A DNA stretch of 49,065 nt from Anaerolineae bacterium (GTDB taxonomy: Bacteria > Chloroflexota > Anaerolineae > Aggregatilineales > Phototrophicaceae): the NCBI GenBank assembly GCA_022824565.1, contig JAJDZQ010000039.1, forward strand, positions 1 to 49,065, given 5' to 3'. Shown here piece by piece: positions 1 to 7,130 of this stretch; position 1 is the first letter of the stretch, and each line of letters starts with the position of its first letter. The notes under the pieces were generated by a model, which was not told the DNA's origin, searched no databases, and was given only the letters and a program-made list of their open reading frames with translations. A program made the position numbers and the translations under genes.

Positions 1-1
1 T

Positions 2-1270
2 GTGACCACCACCCACCACACCCTCCCCAACGGACTCACCGTTCTGCTCAAAGAAGTGCACAGCGCGCCGGTCATCAGTTGGTGGCTGGCATATCGTGTC
101 GGCAGCCGCAACGAACCCACGGGGCGCACCGGCATCTCGCACTGGGTCGAGCACATGATGTTCAAAGGCACGCCGCGCTTCCCCGCTGGCCTGCTCGACC
201 GCGAAATCGACCGCGCTGGCGGACAATGGAATGCCTTCACCAGCATGGACGCCACCAAATACTTCGAGACCCTGCCCGCCGACAAAGTCGACATCGCCAT
301 GCAAGCCGAAGCCGACCGCATGACCAACGCGCTCTTTGACCGCGAAGAGACCGAATCGGAGCGCACAGTCATCATCAGCGAGCGGCAGGGCGCAGAAAAC
401 CAGCCCACCTTCTGGCTGCAGGAAGAGCTGCGCGCCGCCGCCTTCCGCGTGCATGGCTATCATCACGAGATCATCGGCGATGAGACCGACCTGCGCACGA
501 TGACCCGCGACGACCTGTACGCGCATTATCAGCGGCATTACAAGCCCGCCAATGCCGCGGCGATTGCGGTCGGCGCATTTGACAGCGCCGCTATGCTGGC
601 GAAGATTGAAAAGCTGTATGGCAATATCCCCGCCACGCCAGCGCCCGAGCTGTTTGCCCGCCCCGAACCGCCCCAGCAAGGCCAACGCCGGGTGGCTATC
701 GAGCGTCCGGGCAAGACAGCTTTCTGCGAAATCTGCCAGCGCGCCCCCGCCGCCACCCATCCCGACTGGATGAAGCTGAAAGTGCTGGATGCGGTGTTGA
801 CCGGCTCCAGCGGCGCATCGGACAACAAGACCAGTCGGCTATACGAAGCGCTGGTCAAATCCGAGATTGCCGCCAGCGCCGGCGCGGCTCTGACGCCCAC
901 CATCGACCCCTATCTGTATAGCATCATCATCACCCTGCGCGATGGCCGCAGCCCAGAAGAAGCGGAAGCGGCGCTGCTGCACGAGATTGAGCGCCTGCAA
1001 AACGACGGCATCAGCGAAAGCGAGCTGAACAAAGCGCGCAAGCAGAGCCGTGCCGCCTTTGCCTACAGCACCGAGAGCGTGACCTGGCAAGCCTATTGGC
1101 TGGCGCAGTCCTTCATATTGGGCGAAGTGGGCTGGTTTGATGCCTACTCCGACCGTCTGATGAGCGTGACTGCCGACGATGTGCAAGCTGTGGCGCAACG
1201 TTATCTGCTGCCTGGCAGTCGCGTGGTGGGCTATTTGCATCCGACCGATACGCAGGGGCAGCCGGCATGA
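2..1270 (+). CDS. M16 zinc metallopeptidase, catalytic subunit (5' end may lie outside window)
   Basis: This is an M16B (pitrilysin/insulinase/MPP-like) peptidase of 422 residues. The inverted zinc motif HxxEH is present as HWVEH (H47, E50, H51), and the third zinc ligand E127 (SERQG) lies 76 residues downstream, the usual M16 spacing. The rest of the chain matches the two ~200-residue halves of the family, so it should be an active zinc endopeptidase. The GTG at base 2 is the first possible start inside the window and the chain begins at the usual place (TLPNGLTVLL), but a start further upstream cannot be excluded. The stop overlaps the next gene in ATGA. The neighbour is an M16 paralogue without zinc ligands, so the two probably form a heterodimer like the mitochondrial processing peptidase. 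Confidence 0.9.
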   Translation: MTTTHHTLPNGLTVLLKEVHSAPVISWWLAYRVGSRNEPTGRTGISHWVEHMMFKGTPRFPAGLLDREIDRAGGQWNAFTSMDATKYFETLPADKVDIAMQAEADRMTNALFDREETESERTVIISERQGAENQPTFWLQEELRAAAFRVHGYHHEIIGDETDLRTMTRDDLYAHYQRHYKPANAAAIAVGAFDSAAMLAKIEKLYGNIPATPAPELFARPEPPQQGQRRVAIERPGKTAFCEICQRAPAATHPDWMKLKVLDAVLTGSSGASDNKTSRLYEALVKSEIAASAGAALTPTIDPYLYSIIITLRDGRSPEEAEAALLHEIERLQNDGISESELNKARKQSRAAFAYSTESVTWQAYWLAQSFILGEVGWFDAYSDRLMSVTADDVQAVAQRYLLPGSRVVGYLHPTDTQGQPA

Positions 1271-2553
1271 CACAACTGGACAGCATCCCCCACGGCGGCA
1301 ATATCGCCCGCGCCGAGCTGGACAATGGCATCGTCGTGCTGGCTTATGAAAACCCGGCTGTACAATCGGTCAACCTGATGGGTTCGCTGCATGCGGGCAG
1401 CCTGTACGAAGACCCGCGCCAGAACGGTCTGGCTTCAATGACAGCCAGCGCGCTGATGACAGGCACGCGCGAGCGCAGCTTCGACCAGTTGCACAGCGCT
1501 TTGGAAGACAACGGCGCAGACCTGGGCTTTCGCGCGCATGTGCACAAGCTCGGTTTTTCGGGCAAGGCGCTGGCCGAAGATTTGTCGCTGTTGATGGATG
1601 TGGCGAACGATGCCCTGCGCAATCCCGTCTTCCCCGCCGATCATGTCGAGCGGCTGCGTGGCGAACGACTGACCTGGCTGCAATATAGTCAATTCGACAC
1701 GCGCTATCGGGCTGGCAGAGCCATGCGAGAAGCGCTGTATCCCGCCAATCATGCCTATCACTACAGCCCCGGTGGCGGCGAAGAGACGGTCGCGCAACTG
1801 GATGTGCCCGCTCTCGCCGATTTTCATGCGCGGCGCTTTGGTCCCCGCGGCATGCTCATCGTGGTGGTTGGCGCAGTCGCCGCAGACACTGCCATAACGC
1901 TGGCAGCCGAGGCATTTGGCGAGTGGCGGAATGACGATCAGCCGCCAAACCTGCTGGTAGACGCGCCAGACAGCCCGGCGGAATCGCTGCGGCAAGATGT
2001 ATTTGTGGCGGGCAAGACGCAATCGGATATCTGCATGGGCAGCGTGGGTCCAGCGCGACAGGCGGACGACTACCTGGCGGCGCAATTGGCAAACAGCGTG
2101 CTGGGCGAATTCGGCATGATGGGACGCATAGGCAAAAGCGTGCGCGAGCAGCAAGGCTTGGCTTATTACGCTTTCAGCCGGCTGGGCGGCGGACATGGAC
2201 CCGATCCCTGGACGATCAGCGCGGGAGTCAATCCCGAAAATGTTGAGCAAGCAATCGCCTCGATGCGCAAAGAAGTCGAACGGTTGACAAGCGAACCCGT
2301 TTCCAAAGAAGATCTGGCAGACAACCAGAGTTACTTCACAGGTCGCATGCCGCTGCAGTTGGAAAGCAATGAGGGAATCGCCTCGCACATCCACAGCATG
2401 GAGAGTTTTGGGCTGGGGCTGGATTATCTGGCGAATTATGTGGAGCGGGTCGAGGGCATCGACAGGGCAGACATGCTGGCGGCGGCGCGGCGCTATCTGA
2501 GCGCGGACGAAATGGTAGTCGCGGTTGCTGGACCCAGGCAAAATGGGGCATAA
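1267..2553 (+). CDS. M16 peptidase-like protein, non-catalytic subunit
   Basis: This 428-residue M16-fold protein follows the catalytic M16 gene with an ATGA overlap. Where HxxEH should be (residues 54-64) it reads GLASMTASALM, so the zinc site is gone. It keeps the Arg/Tyr substrate-contact segment typical of the C-terminal or non-catalytic M16 half (VREQQGLAYYAF, around residue 295). In established M16B heterodimers one chain supplies zinc and the other the R/Y pair; these two genes split the features exactly that way, which I infer to mean an obligate pair. The stop TAA overlaps the ATG of the 42-codon TfoX-like ORF (TAATG). Confidence 0.88.
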   Translation: MTQLDSIPHGGNIARAELDNGIVVLAYENPAVQSVNLMGSLHAGSLYEDPRQNGLASMTASALMTGTRERSFDQLHSALEDNGADLGFRAHVHKLGFSGKALAEDLSLLMDVANDALRNPVFPADHVERLRGERLTWLQYSQFDTRYRAGRAMREALYPANHAYHYSPGGGEETVAQLDVPALADFHARRFGPRGMLIVVVGAVAADTAITLAAEAFGEWRNDDQPPNLLVDAPDSPAESLRQDVFVAGKTQSDICMGSVGPARQADDYLAAQLANSVLGEFGMMGRIGKSVREQQGLAYYAFSRLGGGHGPDPWTISAGVNPENVEQAIASMRKEVERLTSEPVSKEDLADNQSYFTGRMPLQLESNEGIASHIHSMESFGLGLDYLANYVERVEGIDRADMLAAARRYLSADEMVVAVAGPRQNGA

Positions 2554-2681
2554 TGCGCGCAGACTTGCTGCGGCTGCGCAAGTTCGGCGATAAATCGGCG
2601 CAGTGGCTGCTGGATGCAGGCTATGCAACGCCGGCGCAGTTGGAAGCAGATGGCGCGGCGCTGGCGAATTGCGCGAAGTGA
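2553..2681 (+). CDS. Truncated TfoX C-terminal-like mini-ORF
   Basis: A 42-codon ORF starts at the ATG inside TAATG at the end of the second M16 gene. Its product carries LRKFGDKSAQWLLDAGY followed by TPAQLEADGAAL, which resembles the start of the TfoX C-terminal (helix-hairpin-helix-like) domain with its L-G-K-S-x-x-W-L-x-x-A-G pattern. The domain is normally about 80 residues; here it stops after roughly half, and neither of the other two frames continues the match before fabF starts at 2696. It is either a decaying remnant or a very short translated domain coupled to the M16 operon. The similarity is judged by eye, and function is unknown. Confidence 0.5.
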   Translation: MRADLLRLRKFGDKSAQWLLDAGYATPAQLEADGAALANCAK

Positions 2682-2695
2682 ACGGAAACGCGAGC

Positions 2696-3937
2696 ATGGC
2701 AGAGAAACGGGTCGTCATCACGGGCATGGGCTTGGTTTGCCCGGTCGGCAACAATGTCGCAGACGCGTGGGCGAAGATTCGCGCAGGGGAATCGGGCATC
2801 GACTGGATTAGCCTGTTTGACGCCGACCTGGTGGAAAATTGCGTGGCTGGCGAGGTAAAAGGGCTGGATCTGGTGGCCAAGTTCGGGCGGCGGCAGATGC
2901 GGCGCATGGATCGGGCGCAGATGCTGGCGCTGGTCGCCGCGGAAGAAGCGCTGGCAGACGCGGGCATCGTCATCACCGACGACAACAAATACGATGTAGG
3001 CGTGGTTGTCGGCAGCGGCATCGGCGGCATCGTCACGGTCGTGCAAGCGCTGCAGGGCTTCGAGTCCAAGGGGCATCGCGGCGTCAGCCCGGTGATTGTG
3101 CCCGCCCTGCTGCACGATGGCATCAGCTCGCGCGTGTCCATGCACTTCGGCTTGAAGGGACCCAACTACAACATCACCGCCGCTTGCGCAACCAGCAACA
3201 ATTCGCTGGGCGACGCCGCCGACCTAATCCGCATGGGGCGCGCCAAAGTGATGGTGGCTGGCGGCAGCGAAGCCTGCATCATGCCCATGGTTATCAGCGG
3301 CTTCAACAATATGAAAGTGCTGACCACCACAGAAGCTATTCCGCAAAAAGCCGCCCGTCCCTTCGATGCCACCCGCGATGGATTTGTCGCTGCAGAAGGC
3401 GCTGCCCTGCTCATCCTAGAAGACCTGGAACATGCGCTGGCCCGGGGCGCGACCATTCACGCCGAGCTAACGGGTTATGGACATACCTCAGACGCTTTCC
3501 ATGTCACCGCGCCCAACCCCGATGGCGTGGATGCTGCCGAAGCCATGCGCCGCGCGCTGCAAGAAGCCGGCATCGGCGCAAAACAAATCAGCTATATCAA
3601 CGCGCACGGCACCGGCACACAGCTCAACGACAAGAGCGAAACACTGGCCATCAAGCATGCGCTGGGCGAAGCCGCCTACCAGATTCCCATCAGCTCGACC
3701 AAGTCAATGACCGGGCATATTCTGGGGGCGACCGCCGCTGCAGAAGCCATTTTCTCGGTCAAGGCGCTGCACGACAACTTCATCCCGCCGACTATCAACC
3801 TGGAAAATCCCGACCCCGAATGCGATCTGGATTACACGCCCCTGGTCGGCACACAACGCCCACTCCAGCATGTGCTGAGCAATTCCTTCGGCTTTGGCGG
3901 GCACAATACGGCCGTGGTGCTCAGCCGTTACGATTAG
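2696..3937 (+). CDS. fabF: Beta-ketoacyl-ACP synthase II
   Basis: This is a 413-residue condensing enzyme of type II fatty acid synthesis that elongates acyl-ACP with malonyl-ACP in the cytoplasm. The catalytic triad is visible: nucleophile C164 in AACATS, H304 in NAHGTGT and H341 in SMTGH, within one residue of E. coli FabF (163, 303, 340). The glycine-rich NSFGFGGHN near the C terminus is also present. I chose the ATG at 2696 because the protein then begins AEKRVVITGMG, the normal FabF N terminus; the frame is open further upstream but that part has no family similarity. The stop TAG overlaps the stop of the convergent UGSC gene in TTAG. No acpP or fabG lies nearby, so it is detached from a fab cluster. 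Confidence 0.95.
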   Translation: MAEKRVVITGMGLVCPVGNNVADAWAKIRAGESGIDWISLFDADLVENCVAGEVKGLDLVAKFGRRQMRRMDRAQMLALVAAEEALADAGIVITDDNKYDVGVVVGSGIGGIVTVVQALQGFESKGHRGVSPVIVPALLHDGISSRVSMHFGLKGPNYNITAACATSNNSLGDAADLIRMGRAKVMVAGGSEACIMPMVISGFNNMKVLTTTEAIPQKAARPFDATRDGFVAAEGAALLILEDLEHALARGATIHAELTGYGHTSDAFHVTAPNPDGVDAAEAMRRALQEAGIGAKQISYINAHGTGTQLNDKSETLAIKHALGEAAYQIPISSTKSMTGHILGATAAAEAIFSVKALHDNFIPPTINLENPDPECDLDYTPLVGTQRPLQHVLSNSFGFGGHNTAVVLSRYD

Positions 3938-4449
3938 CTCGCCACAATCTGCGCCAGAATTTCTTCAAACGCTGCATCGGCCAAGGCGCGTATTTCGGCA
4001 TCGCTGCGGTCTTGGATCGGATGCGGCACATAATGCGCGGCCGGGTGAAAGCCCAAAGCCTCGCCCTGCGCCGCAGCTGCCTCTACAAATTCGCTCGAAG
4101 AAACGAACATACCGGGGGTTCCGCCGGCTTCCAGCTCGGTAATGTCATGCACACTGCACGACGTGCACGAGCCTCAATCGGCGAGCGCCTCGATGACCAG
4201 ATCGCATTCGCTGATGATGCGCTGCCGCAATTCGGCTGGCGCGACACGGGCGAATGTTGGCTTGCTATAGCGCAACGTCGCCACGCCCAGCGAGCCCAGC
4301 TTCGCCTCGAGCTGGTCGAGGAATACATCGCCGCGCGGCTTGGAAATATCCAGCAGGGCGACTCGTTTGCCCGCGAGCGATTGCGGACGAGGCAGCATCT
4401 GGCGCTGTGCCGGCTGCGCTTCGCTGGTTGGGTCTAGCAGGTGTTTCAT
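3934..4449 (-). CDS. UGSC-family selenoprotein (in-frame UGA read as Sec92)
   Basis: Two abutting minus-strand frames (4449-4177 and 4173-3934) are in the same phase and separated only by a TGA at 4174-4176. Reading it as selenocysteine gives one 171-residue protein with the motif Sec-Gly-Ser-Cys-Thr-Ser-Cys-Ser at residues 92-99, the motif that defines the UGSC (seleno)protein family, in which the first position is Sec or Cys. The N-terminal half (GKRVALLDISKPRGDVFLD, then CDLVIEALAD) looks like a small alpha/beta domain. The ATG at 4449 has a good AAGGAG ribosome site. A bacterial SECIS-like hairpin follows the TGA (4144-4162). The upstream partner, 40 bases away on the same strand, is a thioredoxin-domain protein, which suggests a thiol/selenol redox role; the substrate is unknown. 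Confidence 0.85.
4144..4162 (-). promoter_or_regulatory. Candidate bacterial SECIS element of the UGSC gene
   Basis: In the mRNA an 8-bp stem forms between GUCGUGCA and UGCAUGAC with apical loop GUG. The loop begins 19 nucleotides after the UGA and its first base is G. This meets the published bSECIS pattern as I recall it: loop of 3-14 nt, G in the first two loop positions, 16-37 nt between UGA and loop. The stem contains one G-U pair. An alternative overlapping 8-bp hairpin (4145-4170) is possible. Confidence 0.65.
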
Positions 4450-4489
4450 CGCGTGTCTCCTTATTTGAACTTGTGCACAACAATCGTAT

Positions 4490-5944
4490 TCAAGATTTCA
4501 CAGGCACAGTCACGGGCACGCTGCCCCTTGCGCCGCTGGCCGCCCAGCCCAGGATAGCCGCCGACCACATGCCAGCGCCGCCGCCCGCATGCACGATCTG
4601 CAAACCGCCTTCACGAAACTTCGCGACGCGTCCGCCCGCAGCGCGCTTTGGCATGCCTTCCGCGATGCCAGCTTCGCCCGCCAGGATGCGGCCAGCGTCA
4701 ATGACCAACTCCTGCGCCAGCGCTTTGCGAAAAAGCGCCTTGCTCCAGCGAGCCTCGCGGAATACGCGCATGTGCTCGGGCGAGATAACCAACAGCGCAT
4801 CTGGACCGCCATAGAGCTTGGCATGATGCAATCCGCGCAGCAGCGTCGCCAAACTGCGGGTTAGCGACTCGGGTTCGCGTGATTTTTGATCGCCCAGCGC
4901 ATGCACGCCGCCACCCGCGAAGAGCGTCACGGTCGATTGGTCGGGAGAAAAGCCGCGCTCGACCGACAACGACTCCCAATACGAATCTTGTTCGCGCTCG
5001 GCAAAGCAAAAGCCGATTTTGCCGGGCTGCCCCAAAGTGGCGCGGTCGACGCCGCCAGGTTTTCCGCCGCCAACATTGCGAATCACCAGTTGCAGGGCGC
5101 GGCCGATCGTAGCATTGGCGCGGTTGCCCTGCCCCAGCACATTGTGCGCGCTGTTCATACCGATTTCACGGGCGATTGGTCCATTGACGATGACGATGGG
5201 CGCGGCGAAGTAGGTGGTCGCCAACACGCCGTGCATGCAGAATTCGTCCCGGCAAGCTGCTGCGACCGCGGCCAGCACCACTGGCAAATACGCCGGTTTG
5301 CAGCCAGCCATGACCGCATTGATAGCGACTTTTTCTACGCTACAAGCTGCAAAATCGGGCGGGACAACGCCGACTATTTCGTCCGGCGCGCGCGTCGTCC
5401 CGGCCAGCATGCGCAGGACGCGGTCTTCTGTGGGCGGCACGACAGGCAAACCATCCGACCAGCCGCGCTCGAATGCCAGTTCGTGCTCGTCCTGCAGCGG
5501 AGCGACTTCAATGCGGCGGGCTTGTAACTTGGTGTCGCCGAACTTGTAGGCCAGTTTTTCCGGCATACCAGGATCGACCGTCTTCGAGCCACAGCCGGGG
5601 CTACATGCTGCCAAGCCCGCGCCCAAGGCAGAGTTGTTGCTCAACGCGCGCCAATCCTTGCGATTCCAGCCGACCAGACGCTGCGATTCCACACCGGCCT
5701 CGGCGCGGATGATGGTCGGAACGATTTCGATATCGAGGCGATACGACACTTCCAGCTCGCGGTCGTCGCGCACAGCGGGCAGGTCCGGCGGAAAAGCTGG
5801 ATCATCCTGCGAATAGACCAGGCAATCAGCGGTGGCGACCAACTGCTGCAAGACCGGCGCGATAAGCTGGCAGGTTGCGCAGTCGCGCTTGACGATGACG
5901 ACAAATCCACTGAAATCGGCAGGGATGGCAGGGATGGCAGGCAT
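4490..5944 (-). CDS. Thioredoxin-domain protein, partner of UGSC selenoprotein
   Basis: The product is 484 residues. Residues 1-105 look like a thioredoxin fold with a CxxC (C22-A-T-C25) and the cis-Pro loop VPT at 75-77. A second Cys pair follows (ACSPGC, C114 and C118). From about 155 on there is a long domain starting GWSDGLPVVPPTEDRV and including VEKVAINAVMAGC, NGPIAREIGMNS and NRANATIGRAL, which I remember only from uncharacterised proteins encoded beside UGSC genes. It probably reduces or works with the UGSC selenoprotein; this is inferred from context. The frame is open to 6013, but that would need a GTG without ribosome site, while the ATG at 5944 lies ~22 bases after a TACAAT -10 box. 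TTG/ATG alternatives inside were not needed. Confidence 0.75.
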   Translation of the reverse strand: MPAIPAIPADFSGFVVIVKRDCATCQLIAPVLQQLVATADCLVYSQDDPAFPPDLPAVRDDRELEVSYRLDIEIVPTIIRAEAGVESQRLVGWNRKDWRALSNNSALGAGLAACSPGCGSKTVDPGMPEKLAYKFGDTKLQARRIEVAPLQDEHELAFERGWSDGLPVVPPTEDRVLRMLAGTTRAPDEIVGVVPPDFAACSVEKVAINAVMAGCKPAYLPVVLAAVAAACRDEFCMHGVLATTYFAAPIVIVNGPIAREIGMNSAHNVLGQGNRANATIGRALQLVIRNVGGGKPGGVDRATLGQPGKIGFCFAEREQDSYWESLSVERGFSPDQSTVTLFAGGGVHALGDQKSREPESLTRSLATLLRGLHHAKLYGGPDALLVISPEHMRVFREARWSKALFRKALAQELVIDAGRILAGEAGIAEGMPKRAAGGRVAKFREGGLQIVHAGGGAGMWSAAILGWAASGARGSVPVTVPVKS

Positions 5945-5972
5945 GGCTGGTTCCGTCTGGCTGTCGGATGGT

Positions 5973-5978
5973 ATTGTA
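5973..5978 (-). promoter_or_regulatory. Probable -10 box for the Trx-UGSC operon
   Basis: The minus strand reads TGCTACAAT here: a TACAAT -10 hexamer with the TGn extension. Transcription would begin about 20 bases before the ATG at 5944, supporting that start. No convincing -35 is visible. Confidence 0.45.
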
Positions 5979-6055
5979 GCAGGTACGCACAGAATCCGCG
6001 CGTGCTTTGCCACTCGGCAGTCGTAATCATTGATATCTCAACAAGCCCCCATCCC

Positions 6056-6160
6056 CCGACCCCTTGCCCCCAGAACGAGGGAAGGGGAGTCTTCCCCAAC
6101 GATTCCACGGAATAGAAGCCCCTCCCTCATTTTGGGGGAGGGGTTTGGGGTGGGGGAGAT
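6056..6160. repeat. GC-hairpin dispersed element, copy A
   Basis: This ~100-bp intergenic element contains a hairpin with perfect 8-bp arms CCCCTCCC (6119-6126) and GGGAGGGG (6136-6143). The 25 bases of that hairpin are repeated exactly, in reverse orientation, at 10150-10174, and flanking blocks such as CCCCCAGAACGA and GGAAGGGGAGTCT also match copy B after inversion. It fills most of the gap between the thioredoxin-domain gene and the small ORF at 6251. It has no coding potential. The hairpin could terminate or stabilise transcripts from either side. Confidence 0.8.
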
Positions 6161-6234
6161 TGCACCTTATCAACATATCAGCACTCCCGTCGCTACCGAG
6201 CGGAAGGCATCTGGAGTCGGGACCTTGAAACAGG

Positions 6235-6240
6235 TATACT
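6235..6240 (+). promoter_or_regulatory. Probable -10 box (TATACT), near-leaderless start
   Basis: TATACT lies 10 bases before the ATG of the small membrane ORF at 6251, so transcription would start only a few bases before translation. TATACT recurs before several other starts in the window (10300, 31197, 35298, 37536). No clear -35 is present. Confidence 0.35.
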
Positions 6241-6250
6241 GTGCAGCATC

Positions 6251-6382
6251 ATGAAACTATCAGAAATCTTCAGCGAAGGCTCAGAAGCGCGCCGCCTATT
6301 CGGCAAGGTCTATGCCTTCGGCGCGATCGGCGTGATTTTGTTGTCACTGCTGCTGCTGGCGCTGGCCACGCGCGGCGGTTGA
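6251..6382 (+). CDS. Small single-span membrane protein, function unknown
   Basis: A 43-residue ORF. Its first half is charged (KLSEIFSEGSEARRLFGK) and its second half is one hydrophobic helix (GAIGVILLSLLLLALA) ending in TRGG, as in short membrane anchors. The codon choice resembles the neighbouring genes. It begins 10 bases after a TATACT box, so the message may be almost leaderless; there is no clear ribosome site. It runs convergently to the AhpD-like gene with a 42-base gap. No homologue is recognised, and it may be a chance ORF, although the membrane-helix layout makes that less likely. Confidence 0.4.
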   Translation: MKLSEIFSEGSEARRLFGKVYAFGAIGVILLSLLLLALATRGG

Positions 6383-6424
6383 TTCCGCTCTTTGGGGCGA
6401 GTCGCTGGCTGCTAATCGCAAACC

Positions 6425-7039
6425 CTATCCGTGCGACTTTCTACCCGACTCGACGGGTAGACCGCTGGGGTTTTCGCCCTCCGCCCAATACGTTTCCAGC
6501 GATAGACCCAGCCCATCGGCGATGCGGTTGACATAGGCATAATAGGCGGTGACTTGCGCGATATCCAAGATAGCGCGGTCGTTGAAACCCTCGGCGCGCA
6601 AGGCAGCTACATCCGCTTCGACCATATCGCCTGGCTTGCGCGTGAGTTTGGCGGCGTAATCCAGCATGGCGCGGTCGGCGGGCATCAAGGTGGCGCGGGT
6701 ATGGTCTTGCTCGATCTGGGCTGTCAAAGACTCGTCTCCAGTCAACTGACGGAGGTTGCGCGCATGATGCCGCAGTCAGTATTCGCAGCGGTTGATGGCA
6801 GAGACGACTACGCCGATCATCTCGCGCTGGGCGAGGCTGAGGGGTCCCTCGCCAGCCATCAAGGTCTTGTACAAGTGCAGGTGGTCGATGAGCGACTGCG
6901 GATGCAGGCTGTGAATCTTCATGATGTGGTCGACATGATCGCTGCCCGGGTCGCCAGCTCGCCGATAGGCGCGTTGCAGGTCGCCGCTGGCATCGGCTTC
7001 GGCAATGGTCTCTATCCAGGCGATTCGGCCTGTTTGCAT
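6425..7039 (-). CDS. AhpD-like / carboxymuconolactone decarboxylase-family selenoprotein (Sec88)
   Basis: Two minus-strand frames in the same phase are separated by a single TGA at 6776-6778. Together they give a 204-residue AhpD-like protein of the peroxidase-related type. Around the TGA the chain reads SAINRCEY-Sec-LRHH, so the UGA replaces the second Cys of the family's CxxC redox motif (C85-E-Y-Sec88), with E73, S80 and H91/H92 at the expected places. AhpD-like selenoproteins with CxxU are a known prokaryotic family. The downstream frame has no start or ribosome site of its own and continues the family fold (MLDYAAKLTRKPGDM, DIAQVTAYYAYVNRIADGLG), so this is not two genes. The ATG at 7039 follows a good AAAGGA. 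A SECIS-like hairpin lies at 6736-6754. Likely role: thiol/peroxide redox chemistry. Confidence 0.88.
6736..6754 (-). promoter_or_regulatory. Candidate bacterial SECIS element of the AhpD-like gene
   Basis: The mRNA can fold CUCC-GUC / GAC-U-GGAG: seven base pairs with one bulged U and a four-base loop AGUU. The loop starts 28 nucleotides after the UGA and has G as its second base, inside the bacterial SECIS limits as I recall them. A bulged U is also a feature of the E. coli fdhF element, although there it sits on the other arm. Confidence 0.7.
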
Positions 7040-7130
7040 GCTGTTTTCCTTTCTGCCCCTCTAGTCTTGATTGGGAACAATTTTGGCGAGTCACTGCCTC
7101 GCCCTTGCGACGCTATGCTAACGCGAGATC

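Noticed and set aside
1435..3165. A 576-codon minus-strand frame across the second M16 gene and fabF.
   Set aside because: It crosses two well-supported plus-strand genes and has no family similarity.
4174..4449. Reading the UGSC gene as a pseudogene with a premature stop.
   Set aside because: The TGA sits exactly at the family's Cys/Sec position, the downstream frame is intact to the shared stop with fabF, and a SECIS-like hairpin follows. A random nonsense mutation at that codon is unlikely, and the same happens in the AhpD-like gene.
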